Part shown: positions 1 to 7,531 of the stretch, piece by piece
Numbering within the stretch: position 1 is the stretch's first letter
How the letters are laid out: the number at the start of each line of letters is the position of its first letter
Assembly (NCBI GenBank): GCA_965250115.1
Contig: CBDFNJ010000001.1
Span: 1,054,001-1,118,000 of the forward strand
Source of the DNA: CBDFHB01 sp965250115
GTDB lineage: Bacteria; Acidobacteriota; Vicinamibacteria; Marinacidobacterales; SMYC01
Direction: 5' to 3'
Length of the DNA: 64,000 nucleotides
Made by a program: the position numbers and the translations under genes
The notes under the pieces: generated by a model
Databases searched by the model: none
Told to the model about the DNA's origin: nothing
What the model saw: only the letters and a program-made list of their open reading frames with translations

Positions 1-2
1 AT

Positions 3-929
3 ACCGTCGAGCAGATCATTCGCGACAAGGTCGAGAGCAAGCTAGAGCTCGTAAAGTCCTCGAGTCGTTACATCTATCGTAGCGGGGGCAAGCGGGTCCG
101 GCCCGCCCTCCTGTTGTTGGCCGCGAGAGCTTGTGGTTACGCCGGTCCCAAAGGACCTCAGTATGGAGCCGTCACGGAGTTCATTCATACGGCGACTCTC
201 GTTCACGACGACATCGTAGACGAGGCCACGATGAGGCGAGGCCAGCAGTCGGTCAACGCCCTCCTGGGAAACGATTTCACGGTACTGCTCGGCGACTTCC
301 TCTACATTCGCTCCATCGGTCTCGCGATCGAGATGGGGAGCATCGAGATCCTGGAAGTGATCACGGAGATCACGCTCCGGATGATCGAAGGTATGATTCT
401 CGAGCTGACCCGTGGGGGCGCGATCGATCTGACGGAAGAGGAGCACCTCGAGATCCTCAAGCGCAAGACGGCCTATTTGTTCTACGGATGCGCTCAGATG
501 GGCGCGATGCTCGGCAAAGTACCGCCCCAAGTCGCGAGCGCGCTCGGGGAGTACGGCATGAACATCGGCATGGCGTTCCAAGTCGCCGACGATCTTCTCG
601 ACTTCACCTCGGACGAGAAGATTCTCGGAAAGCCTGTGCTCTCCGATCTGAAGGAGGGCCACGTCACGCTTCCGATCATCTATGCGCTCAAGGAGGAGCC
701 TCGCGCTCTGCCCACGGTGCAGTCGGTGCTCGATCGGCGAGGCATCGACGACGTGAGTCGGATGGAGATCCTCGACCTCGTGCGCCGCAACGGCTGCCTC
801 GATAGGGCCCGCATCCTTGCCGAGGACTACGCCCGTCGAGCAAAGCAGTGTCTCGAGGTCGTGCCGGAATCGCGTCATAAGGACGCCCTATCGTCGCTCA
901 CCCACTACGTGATCGATCGGAATCGCTGA
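3..929 (+). CDS. Polyprenyl diphosphate synthase (5' end outside window)
   Basis: This is a trans-isoprenyl diphosphate synthase whose reading frame is already open at the left edge, so the N-terminus is missing. Family members add isopentenyl diphosphate units to make the long prenyl tail of respiratory quinones. Visible motifs are GGKRVRP near the first residues, the first aspartate-rich motif DDIVD (nt 207-221) and the second, DDLLD (nt 588-602), both needed to bind Mg-diphosphate. The order and spacing fit the octaprenyl/heptaprenyl (IspB-like) type, but chain length cannot be told from sequence alone. The stop lies 4 nt before the DUF309 gene, so the two are probably co-transcribed. Confidence 0.93.
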   Translation, partial: TVEQIIRDKVESKLELVKSSSRYIYRSGGKRVRPALLLLAARACGYAGPKGPQYGAVTEFIHTATLVHDDIVDEATMRRGQQSVNALLGNDFTVLLGDFLYIRSIGLAIEMGSIEILEVITEITLRMIEGMILELTRGGAIDLTEEEHLEILKRKTAYLFYGCAQMGAMLGKVPPQVASALGEYGMNIGMAFQVADDLLDFTSDEKILGKPVLSDLKEGHVTLPIIYALKEEPRALPTVQSVLDRRGIDDVSRMEILDLVRRNGCLDRARILAEDYARRAKQCLEVVPESRHKDALSSLTHYVIDRNR

Positions 930-933
930 CAGG

Positions 934-1377
934 TTGACTCGCTACTCTCGACGTCCCTTCCCACCCTACCGACACCGTCCCGGCCGAACGCCCCACCCCG
1001 AACGTCATCCCGAGGGGCACCTCCGTGGCCGGGTCGAGCCCGATCCGGTGGCGCTCACTGAGAAGGGATGGAGGGACAACGAGGGCTATCTTTACGCCGT
1101 CGATCTCTTCAACGCCGAGTATTGGTGGGAGGCCCACGAAGCGTGGGAGCGCCTCTGGCATCTCGAAACGCCGGGCGAGCCAGTCGCCGTGCTCTTGCAA
1201 GGGCTCATCCAGCTCGCCGCCGCTCGACTGAAGGAAAGTCAGGATGAGCTACGCGGCGCAGAGAAGCTGACTCGGGCCGCGCTTGAAAAGCTTCGATCCC
1301 TCCCCGGCGTCTATATGGGTATCGGTGGACGTGAGATCCAGGAGGCCACGAGGCGGCTGGAGCTTATCGACATATAA
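934..1377 (+). CDS. DUF309 domain protein
   Basis: This 147-residue protein belongs to the DUF309 family, a small helical domain of unknown biochemical role. The signature block is visible as LFNAEYWWEAHEAWERLW followed by LLQGLIQLAAARLK. The N-terminal extension, rich in Arg and Pro with a PFPPYR/PGR/HPE pattern, is the kind often seen ahead of the domain in longer members. A TTG start at 934 is 5 nt after the preceding prenyl synthase stop, so expression by translational coupling is likely. I saw no better start downstream. The function is unknown. Confidence 0.8.
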   Translation: MTRYSRRPFPPYRHRPGRTPHPERHPEGHLRGRVEPDPVALTEKGWRDNEGYLYAVDLFNAEYWWEAHEAWERLWHLETPGEPVAVLLQGLIQLAAARLKESQDELRGAEKLTRAALEKLRSLPGVYMGIGGREIQEATRRLELIDI

Positions 1378-1403
1378 GTATTTATTGTACAGCAGTTTAC
1401 GGC

Positions 1404-1428
1404 CACGTTGCGCGCAACGTGCTATACT
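1404..1428 (+). promoter_or_regulatory. Operator-like palindrome and extended -10 promoter before the sigma-54 activator gene
   Basis: Positions 1404-1421 form a perfect 18-bp palindrome whose core is ACGTTGCGCGCAACGT. It runs directly into an extended -10 element (TG at 1420-1421, then TATACT at 1423-1428). A transcript starting near 1435 would have a leader of only about 13 nt before the ATG at 1448. The overlap of palindrome and promoter suggests a binding site for a dimeric repressor or autoregulator. No good -35 is visible, which is usual for extended -10 promoters. The regulator identity is not known. Confidence 0.6.
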
Positions 1429-1447
1429 TGGCGAAGAATCCCGGAAC

Positions 1448-2815
1448 ATGGTCAAGCCGCGCATCCTCGTCGTCGATGACGAGGAGCCCATTCGCAAAGC
1501 GCTTCGCATGACCCTCGAGTACGAGGGTTACGAGGTGTCGGAGGCTTCGTCCGGGAGCGAAGCGCTCACGACGATTGAGCGTGACCCCGCCGACCTCGTG
1601 TTCCTCGACATCAAGATGCCAGGTATGGACGGGCTCGAAGTGCTCGAGGAGCTTCGCGAGCGTACTGCGGTGCCTCAGGTCATCATGATCAGCGGCCACG
1701 GTACGGTGCAAACGGCCGTTCAGGCGACCAAGCTCGGGGCCTTCGACTTCATCGAAAAGCCCCTCGAGACCGAGCGGGTGCTCGTCGCCGTTCGGAACGC
1801 CATCGAGCGCAAGGAGCTCCAGGAGGAGGTCGGTCGCCTCCGTCTGCGCTTCGAGCGGCGTTACCAGATGGTGGGAAGCTCCTCCGGGCTGGATCAAGTA
1901 CGCGAGGCCATCGGCCGCTCGGCGCCCACCAACGCCACCGTGCTCATCACGGGTGAGTCCGGGACCGGCAAGGAGCTCGTCGCGCGCGCCATCCACGGTA
2001 ATAGCAATCGATCCCGCGCGCCCTTCGTGCAGGTGAACTGCGCGGCGATCCCCGAAGATCTGATCGAGAGCGAGCTCTTCGGACACGAGAAGGGATCCTT
2101 TACCGGTGCGACGGCGAAGCAGATCGGAAAGTTCGAGCAAGCCCATCGAGGGACCATCTTTCTCGACGAGGTGGGTGACATGAGCGCCCGTACCCAGGCC
2201 AAAGTACTCCGCGTCCTGCAGGAGGGCGAGGTCGAGAGGGTCGGCTCCCAACATACCATCAAGGTTGACGTCCGCGTAATCGCCGCGACCAACAAAGATT
2301 TGAAAAAGGAGATCGAAGCGGGCAACTTCCGTGAAGATCTCTACTTTCGCCTCTCCGTTATTCCGATCCGGACGCCCTCGCTGCGCGAGCGTATCGAGGA
2401 CATCGAGTCCATGGTCGAGCACTTCGTCACGACGTTTTCTGCCGAGGACAGTCTCAAGCACAAGCACTTCTCACCCGAAGCCATGGAGCGACTGAAGCAG
2501 CACGTGTGGAAGGGCAACGTGCGCGAGCTCCGCAATACGATCGAGCGCCTTCTCATCATGGCACCCGGTGAGATCATCCAGCTGAACGACCTGCCCGAGA
2601 CCATCCGCTACACTCAGGACGAGGCCAACGGGCACCACACTCACGCCAATACGCTCAAGGAGTTCAAGGAGACGATCGAGCGCGCCTTCCTCGTCCAGAA
2701 GCTCCGCGAGAACGGCTGGAATATCTCACAGACCGCCCAGGTCATCGGCACCCCCCGCAGCAACCTCTACAAGAAGCTCGAGCAGTACCAAATTACCCAG
2801 GACGCGGACGGCTAA
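1448..2815 (+). CDS. NtrC-family sigma-54-dependent response regulator
   Basis: This 455-residue transcription activator has the three classical NtrC domains. The N-terminal receiver carries the acidic pair near residue 10-11 and the phospho-acceptor D54 in VFLDIKMPG. The central AAA+ domain has Walker A GESGTGKE (about residues 168-175), the sigma-54 contact loop GSFTGAT and Walker B LDEVGDM. The C-terminal Fis-type helix-turn-helix includes NISQTAQVIGTPRSNLYKKL. An upstream in-frame start at 1283 would add 55 unrelated residues and overlap DUF309, so the ATG at 1448, opening MVKPRILVVDDEEP, was chosen. No histidine kinase lies next to it, so its signal is unknown. Confidence 0.93.
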   Translation: MVKPRILVVDDEEPIRKALRMTLEYEGYEVSEASSGSEALTTIERDPADLVFLDIKMPGMDGLEVLEELRERTAVPQVIMISGHGTVQTAVQATKLGAFDFIEKPLETERVLVAVRNAIERKELQEEVGRLRLRFERRYQMVGSSSGLDQVREAIGRSAPTNATVLITGESGTGKELVARAIHGNSNRSRAPFVQVNCAAIPEDLIESELFGHEKGSFTGATAKQIGKFEQAHRGTIFLDEVGDMSARTQAKVLRVLQEGEVERVGSQHTIKVDVRVIAATNKDLKKEIEAGNFREDLYFRLSVIPIRTPSLRERIEDIESMVEHFVTTFSAEDSLKHKHFSPEAMERLKQHVWKGNVRELRNTIERLLIMAPGEIIQLNDLPETIRYTQDEANGHHTHANTLKEFKETIERAFLVQKLRENGWNISQTAQVIGTPRSNLYKKLEQYQITQDADG

Positions 2816-2826
2816 CTCACTAACTG

Positions 2827-2850
2827 CCTCTCCTCCGACAGGGGGAGAGG
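2827..2850 (+). repeat. Pyrimidine/purine hairpin after the sigma-54 activator gene
   Basis: CCTCTCCTCC and GGGGGAGAGG form a 10-bp stem (one G-U pair) with a GACA loop, 11 nt after the activator stop codon. No U-run follows, so it is a poor intrinsic terminator by the usual rule. The stem resembles the CCCTCTCC/GGAGAGGG hairpins at 45994 and 51148, and may be a shortened copy of that dispersed element or simply an mRNA 3'-end stabiliser. Confidence 0.5.
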
Positions 2851-3120
2851 GACTTGCTAAGAGAGGACTTCGTCAAAAGCTCGTCGGAAAAGCTGTGGAC
2901 GATCTGTGCAAATCCTGTGGATGGTGGCACGCGCGTGCCACGGCGTGCTCACGGCGATCGGGTGCCCGGGGTGACAGGCATCGTGTCGCGCGACGATAGC
3001 ACAGCTCACCGCGCTAGCGGCACGTTCGAAAATCTCGCCCGGGCAAGACTTTCCAGGGTATTCGCCCGTCGGCGAAAAGACGTGCTAGCGCTCGCGGGAG
3101 ATGGTCACGCCATTCTTGTC
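2851..3120. other. Non-coding stretch before rnpB with several inverted repeats
   Basis: I see no credible gene here. It holds an 18-bp perfect palindrome at 2924-2941 (core TGGCACGCGCGTGCCA). It also holds a long imperfect inverted repeat whose arms GCGCTAGC...ACGT (3011-3025) and ACGTGCTAGCGC (3080-3091) enclose a nested perfect hairpin TTCGCC-CGTC-GGCGAA at 3061-3076. The palindrome could be an operator or a terminator-like structure for the upstream gene. The nested structure could be a small RNA or leader. Neither role is shown. Confidence 0.4.
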
Positions 3121-3150
3121 GTGACCGAGCCCGTCTATTCGGCCTATAAT
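3121..3150 (+). promoter_or_regulatory. Sigma-70-type promoter of rnpB
   Basis: A perfect -10 TATAAT lies at 3145-3150 with a reasonable -35 GTGACC at 3121-3126, separated by 18 bp. The expected start, about 7 nt after the -10, is G3157, which is exactly where the 5' strand of the RNase P RNA P1 helix begins. Position and match are both strong support. Confidence 0.8.
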
Positions 3151-3156
3151 GGTGAT

Positions 3157-3571
3157 GCCTGTTCGAGCCGAACAGATGATCGCTGGCCCCACCGCCTTCG
3201 GGCGTTTGGGGCGAGAGGAAAGTCCGAACTCCACAGGGCAGTGTGCTGGCTAACGACCAGTCCGGGTAACCGGAAGGAAAGTGCCACAGAAAATATACCG
3301 CCTCTTTTCCGGAGGCTTCGGCCATCGGAGAAGCGGTAAGGGTGAAATGGTGCGGTAAGAGCGCACCGCTCGGGTGGTGACATCCGAGGCACGGTAAACC
3401 CCACGCGGAGCAAGACCAAATAGGGAAGCGTTCGAGGGCGGCTCGTCCGAAGCTTCCGGGTAGGTCGCTGGACTGGACGAGCAATCGTTCCGGCTAGAGA
3501 AATGATCATCAACTCCCCGAGGGTGACCGAAGGGCGTGACAGAATTCGGCTTACGGTCGACTCGGACAGGC
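3157..3571 (+). ncRNA. rnpB: RNase P RNA, bacterial class A
   Basis: This is the catalytic RNA of RNase P, which removes tRNA 5' leaders. Conserved blocks appear in the right order: GAGGAAAGTCCGAACTCC with AGGGCAG (CR-I region), a central GGTAAGGGTGAAATGGTGCG segment, CACGGTAAACCCC and GGAGCAAGACCAAATAGGG, AATGATCAT, and the 3' block ACAGAATTCGGCTTAC. The P1 helix pairs GCCTGTTCGAG at the 5' end with the segment ending at 3571, which defines both ends. The length of about 415 nt is usual for class A. A convergent minus-strand gene ends 17 nt downstream, and no separate terminator is obvious. Confidence 0.95.
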
Positions 3572-3587
3572 AACTTCTCTATCGCTA

Positions 3588-5240
3588 CTATTCTTTCTTG
3601 CGGCTGAAGATTTTCTTGATGCCGCCGAGGGTGGATCCGCTGTGGTCCTCTCCGAGCTTCTCTCGAATCGCGGGGTTCTCGGGGTCGTAGGTCAAGGCTT
3701 GCTCGTACATCTTCTGAGCCCGCGTCGTCATGCCGGCGGTGTCGTAGATCTCTCCGAGACCCAGATAGCACTCCGGATCGAACTGGTCGAGGTCGAGCGC
3801 GAGGCGGAACTGTTCCTCCGCCTCCTTGACCCACTTCGGGTTCTTCGCCAAGGCTTGCGCGAGAAGCTTGTGGTAGGCCTTCTTGGGATATAGCCTCACC
3901 GCCTCGCGCAGGGACTGAATCGCGTCGAAGAAGTGCATCTCGTCGTAGTGGCGTTTGCCCTCATTGAACTGCTCGTCCGCGGAACGCTCCCGAGCGGCCT
4001 CTGACGCACTCACTGCCATTCGGGTTCGCTCTTCGTCCTGCGTGCCGCCCTCTCCCCCCGAGCCCTTCGAACGAATCGAGGCGTCGTAGCGATTGCGCTC
4101 TAGGGGGCTCGAGAGAGTTTGATAAGCATGTGTAATCTTGAAGAATAGCTCTTCTAGAAGCCCATGGACGTCTCGGAGATGGGGCGAGTGGTGCCGGTCG
4201 GGGTGATACTTCTTGGCCATGGCGTAATAGGCCTTCTTGACCTCGACATCGTTGGCCGTGATGGTAATCGCCAGCAGGTCGTAGAGCGTCGACTCGCTCA
4301 GCGACGCGTGCGTTTCGAGAATGTCATCACGGACGGCAATCTCCTCGGCACTCGGTCCGCTCGGCTCCGCAGGTGGCTCGGCGGCCGGCGCGCTGATCTC
4401 TGGCTCAGGTTTCGGTATTTCCGCCGCTGGCGCGACGGGCCTCGGCGGAGCAGGGGGTGGAGACGGACTCGGCTGCGGGGCCGCCGCCGCGGGCGAAGGC
4501 TCGACCGGCTTCGGAGCGGCCCTTTCTGGCTGTCGCAGCGTAGCCTCCGCTCTGCCCTGGAACTCGAGGACACCTGCCGATAAGAGACCGTAGATACAGC
4601 GATAGGTTTCGTCCTCGCCCAGCGGCGAGACGGACATAATGTCGGAGATGGAGCTCGTTCCGTCTATGCGTGAGAGAATGAAGTACTCCGATTGGCTCAG
4701 GGTCGTCACCTTCTGGTAGAGAAGGAGCGGATTCTCCGTGTGCTGAAGAACCCGGCTCTCCTCGCCAACGGTGCGGCGTATCTTTTCGATGTCGGCGAGC
4801 CGCCTCGTGCCCTCTATAATGATATCGGCGGTGGACAGGTTGAGCACGATGTCCTCGTCGACGGGGTTCTCGTGCTGCTCGAATCGGTACTCGCCCGCGT
4901 CCCAATCGAACAGCGAATAGATGATCGCCTGGATTTGCTCGACGACGCGTTGCCCCATCTCCGCCGCGTCACAATAGCCGAGTTCGATGACGGTCTTACC
5001 AAAACGGTTGCCGGTCTCCTTCATGGCTTCCGAGGCCTTTCCGAAGGCCTCGCGGTCGATGACGTCATTGCGGATCAGGAACTCGCCGAGCGTGTCGCGG
5101 CTGAGATCGCCGTGCAATGGAACGAGCTCCGGTAAAGAGGTTTGGTCCGTCTCGAGTAAAACCAATAACTCCTTGTATCGTAACATATGCAGAGGCGCTT
5201 CTGCGAACCTGGGGGTTGACGGGTATGGGTTCTGGTCCAT
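3588..5240 (-). CDS. DUF4388-like / J-domain / TPR protein
   Basis: This 550-residue cytosolic multidomain protein has no signal peptide or membrane segment. Residues of roughly 1-230 resemble the DUF4388/PATAN-type module seen in gliding and pilus regulators of deltaproteobacteria and acidobacteria. A Pro/Ala-rich linker of about 70 residues follows. A J-domain then carries the diagnostic HPD motif in MAKKYHPDRHH, so it can probably recruit an Hsp70. The C-terminal third has TPR-like helices (around ALDLDQFDPECYLGLGEIY). A role in assembling or regulating a surface machine is inference. A second DUF4388-like protein sits at 8922-10745. The ATG at 5240 has no clear ribosome site; a start 18 codons later is possible. 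Confidence 0.8.
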   Translation of the reverse strand: MDQNPYPSTPRFAEAPLHMLRYKELLVLLETDQTSLPELVPLHGDLSRDTLGEFLIRNDVIDREAFGKASEAMKETGNRFGKTVIELGYCDAAEMGQRVVEQIQAIIYSLFDWDAGEYRFEQHENPVDEDIVLNLSTADIIIEGTRRLADIEKIRRTVGEESRVLQHTENPLLLYQKVTTLSQSEYFILSRIDGTSSISDIMSVSPLGEDETYRCIYGLLSAGVLEFQGRAEATLRQPERAAPKPVEPSPAAAAPQPSPSPPPAPPRPVAPAAEIPKPEPEISAPAAEPPAEPSGPSAEEIAVRDDILETHASLSESTLYDLLAITITANDVEVKKAYYAMAKKYHPDRHHSPHLRDVHGLLEELFFKITHAYQTLSSPLERNRYDASIRSKGSGGEGGTQDEERTRMAVSASEAARERSADEQFNEGKRHYDEMHFFDAIQSLREAVRLYPKKAYHKLLAQALAKNPKWVKEAEEQFRLALDLDQFDPECYLGLGEIYDTAGMTTRAQKMYEQALTYDPENPAIREKLGEDHSGSTLGGIKKIFSRKKE

Positions 5241-5289
5241 AAACTGTGCAAATCGTGAGATTTGAAGCGAGGAACGTCAGGGCGAGCCG

Positions 5290-6222
5290 ATGAGTCACTA
5301 CCTGGTCACCGGGGGTGCCGGATTTGTCGGCTCCTACCTGGTGCGATTTCTCCTTGAGCGAGACGAACGCGTGCGCGTTTTCGACAATTTCTCGACCGGA
5401 AAACGCGAGAACCTCGAGGAAGTACTGGACCGGATCGAGCTTGTGGAGGGGGATCTCTGCGATCGGAGCGCGGTGGAGAGAGCCGTCGAGGGGGTAGATT
5501 TCGTGTTTCACGAGGGTGCGATCCCTTCGGTGCCACGCTCCGTCGATGCTCCGCTCGAGTCTCATGCCGCCAACGCGACGGGCACCTTGACGTTGCTTTC
5601 CGCGGCGAAAGAGGCCGGTGTATGCCGCCTCGTTTACGCGTCTTCCTCCTCCGTCTATGGGGCGAACGAAGTTCTCCCCAAGGTCGAGTCGATGCACACG
5701 GAGCCCTTGTCCCCCTACGCGGTGGCGAAGCTCGCGGCGGAGCATTACTGCCTGGTGTTTCACCGGCTCTATGGCCTCGAAACCGTGTCACTGCGTTATT
5801 TCAACGTCTTCGGGCCCCGACAGGACCCCGACTCTCCATACTCTGGAGTCGTCAGCCGCTTTCTCGATAGTATTCGTACCGGAACCGCCCCGACCATTCA
5901 CGGTGACGGAGAGCAGACGCGCGACTTCACCTATATCGAGAACGTTGCCGAGGCGAACTTTGCCGCCTGCCACGAAGCTGCTGCCAGTGGGGGAGTCTTC
6001 AACATCGGCCGCGGCGAGCGGATCTCGATCAACGGACTATGGACGACGATGGCGAAGCTCGCCGGCTCACCGCTCGAGGCGCAGCATGGGCCCACGCGCT
6101 CTGGCGACGTGCCTCATTCCCTTGCTGACATCGGTGCCGCCAAGGCCGCGCTCAGTTATGACCCCAAAGTCGATTTGGACGAAGGCCTGCGCCGCACCCT
6201 CGGCTTCTATGGACTGATGTGA
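5290..6222 (+). CDS. NAD-dependent sugar-nucleotide epimerase/dehydratase
   Basis: This 310-residue extended short-chain dehydrogenase has the Rossmann motif TGGAGFVG at residues 7-14, the SSSSVYG strand and the catalytic Tyr143-x3-Lys147 in SPYAVAK. The YFNVFGPRQDP and GDGEQTRDFTYI blocks are typical of UDP-hexose or UDP-HexNAc 4-epimerases (GalE/WbpP/WecB-neighbour type). It probably makes a sugar nucleotide for exopolysaccharide or lipopolysaccharide. The substrate cannot be assigned from motifs. It is divergent from the DUF4388/J-domain gene and overlaps the following M23 peptidase by 4 nt, so a shared envelope role is likely. Confidence 0.9.
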   Translation: MSHYLVTGGAGFVGSYLVRFLLERDERVRVFDNFSTGKRENLEEVLDRIELVEGDLCDRSAVERAVEGVDFVFHEGAIPSVPRSVDAPLESHAANATGTLTLLSAAKEAGVCRLVYASSSSVYGANEVLPKVESMHTEPLSPYAVAKLAAEHYCLVFHRLYGLETVSLRYFNVFGPRQDPDSPYSGVVSRFLDSIRTGTAPTIHGDGEQTRDFTYIENVAEANFAACHEAAASGGVFNIGRGERISINGLWTTMAKLAGSPLEAQHGPTRSGDVPHSLADIGAAKAALSYDPKVDLDEGLRRTLGFYGLM

Positions 6223-7514
6223 CTCTGAAACTGCAGAGGAGCTCGCGAGCCGTGGCCCTGGGCACGAGTGCGGCTTGGGTAGTCCTCTCTTTATCGACGT
6301 GGCTGTTTCTCGGCATCGGACTCGTGGAGTGGTATCTGGGACCGCTTCCCAACGTGCCGCATGCCGAAGGGCTGGTCGAGGACGTGCCCGAGGTCGAGCC
6401 CATCGTGATTCCGGATCGCCTTGGACTTGGGGAGACGCTGTCTACGGTCTTGCTCCGAAACGGCCTGTCTTCCGCCCAGGTCCACGACGTCGCCCTCGCA
6501 CTCTCGGGAGTGATGGAAGTGCGTCATTTGAGAGCGGGGGACGAATTGCTGCTTTCGTATGAAGACGGCCGTCAGGTCTCTCTCATCCGGATTCGGCGGG
6601 GTCGTTTCCGGGAAGTCTTGCTTACCCGCTCGCACCTCGGCTGGCAGTCGGAATCCACGACCGTCGACGTGGAGCGTCGCGACGTGGCGCTTGCCGGAGT
6701 CCTCGAGGACAACCTTTTCCTCAGCATGTCACGACTCGGCGAAAGCGCCCCCCTCACAATCGGCTTTGCTAACGTGTTTGGCTGGGACTTCGATTTTCAT
6801 ACGCAGAGTAGGAACGGAGACCGATTCTCGCTCGTCGTCGAGAAGCTGTACCGAGACGGCGAGCACGTGGGTTACGGACGGCTGAAGGCTGCGCGCTACG
6901 AGTCCTTTCTGGGAGGCTCGCGCGTCTTCACCGCCGTTCACTTCGAAGACCCGAGGGGCCAGGGCGACTACTACGATCCCGAAGGGAAATCGATGCGCAA
7001 GGCCTTCCTTCGAGCACCTGTCGAGTTCCAGCGCATCAGCTCCGGCTTCTCGCACAGCCGGCTGCACCCCGTGCACAGACGGCGCATGCCCCACCTCGGC
7101 GTCGACTACGTCGCGCCTGCGGGAACGCCTGTCTTTTCCGTCGCCGCCGGTGTCGTTACTGACCGAGGTCTCCGTGGACCCAACGGCAATATGGTCACCG
7201 TGCGCCACGCGATGGGTTATTCGACGAAGTACCTGCACCTCTCGCGCTTTGCGAAAGGCCTCCGAATAGGTCAGCGAGTCGACCAAAAGCAGGTGATTGG
7301 TTACGTTGGCTCGACGGGAGCCGCGACCGGCGCGCATCTGGATTTTCGGCTGATCCGCCACGGCAAGGCCGTGAATCCTCTGACGCAGATCTACCCGCCG
7401 GGTCCGCCCGTTGCGGACGAGTTCCGGGACGACTTCGAAGCTGAGAAGGAAAAGCTCGAGAAAGATCTCGGCCAGCGCCGCACACCTAGGGTGGCCGTCG
7501 CTACCGACGAATAG
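6219..7514 (+). CDS. M23-family (LytM) cell-wall endopeptidase, membrane-anchored
   Basis: This 431-residue protein starts with GTG overlapping the epimerase stop (GTGA). An N-terminal hydrophobic segment (about residues 12-35) works as signal anchor. The middle (DRLGLGETLSTVLLRNGLS) resembles the LysM/OapA-like region of MepM-type peptidases. The C-terminal M23 domain keeps the zinc-binding pieces HLGVDYVAPAGTPV and GAHLDFRL, with the GNMVTVRH and TKYLHLS strands between them. It is therefore likely an active peptidoglycan DD-endopeptidase in the periplasm. Overlap with the epimerase gene suggests co-expression for envelope building. Confidence 0.9.
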   Translation: MTLKLQRSSRAVALGTSAAWVVLSLSTWLFLGIGLVEWYLGPLPNVPHAEGLVEDVPEVEPIVIPDRLGLGETLSTVLLRNGLSSAQVHDVALALSGVMEVRHLRAGDELLLSYEDGRQVSLIRIRRGRFREVLLTRSHLGWQSESTTVDVERRDVALAGVLEDNLFLSMSRLGESAPLTIGFANVFGWDFDFHTQSRNGDRFSLVVEKLYRDGEHVGYGRLKAARYESFLGGSRVFTAVHFEDPRGQGDYYDPEGKSMRKAFLRAPVEFQRISSGFSHSRLHPVHRRRMPHLGVDYVAPAGTPVFSVAAGVVTDRGLRGPNGNMVTVRHAMGYSTKYLHLSRFAKGLRIGQRVDQKQVIGYVGSTGAATGAHLDFRLIRHGKAVNPLTQIYPPGPPVADEFRDDFEAEKEKLEKDLGQRRTPRVAVATDE

Positions 7515-7531
7515 TCGCCGTCGAGAAAAGT

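Noticed and set aside
2893..2924. DnaA-box-like TGTGGA repeats suggesting an origin
   Set aside because: Only two partial matches without the full nonamer, no A/T-rich unwinding stretch and no dnaA or dnaN genes nearby.
2854..3339. An open frame of 161 codons running into rnpB
   Set aside because: It overlaps conserved RNase P RNA sequence and its promoter, and its translation is Arg/Ser-rich without any domain.
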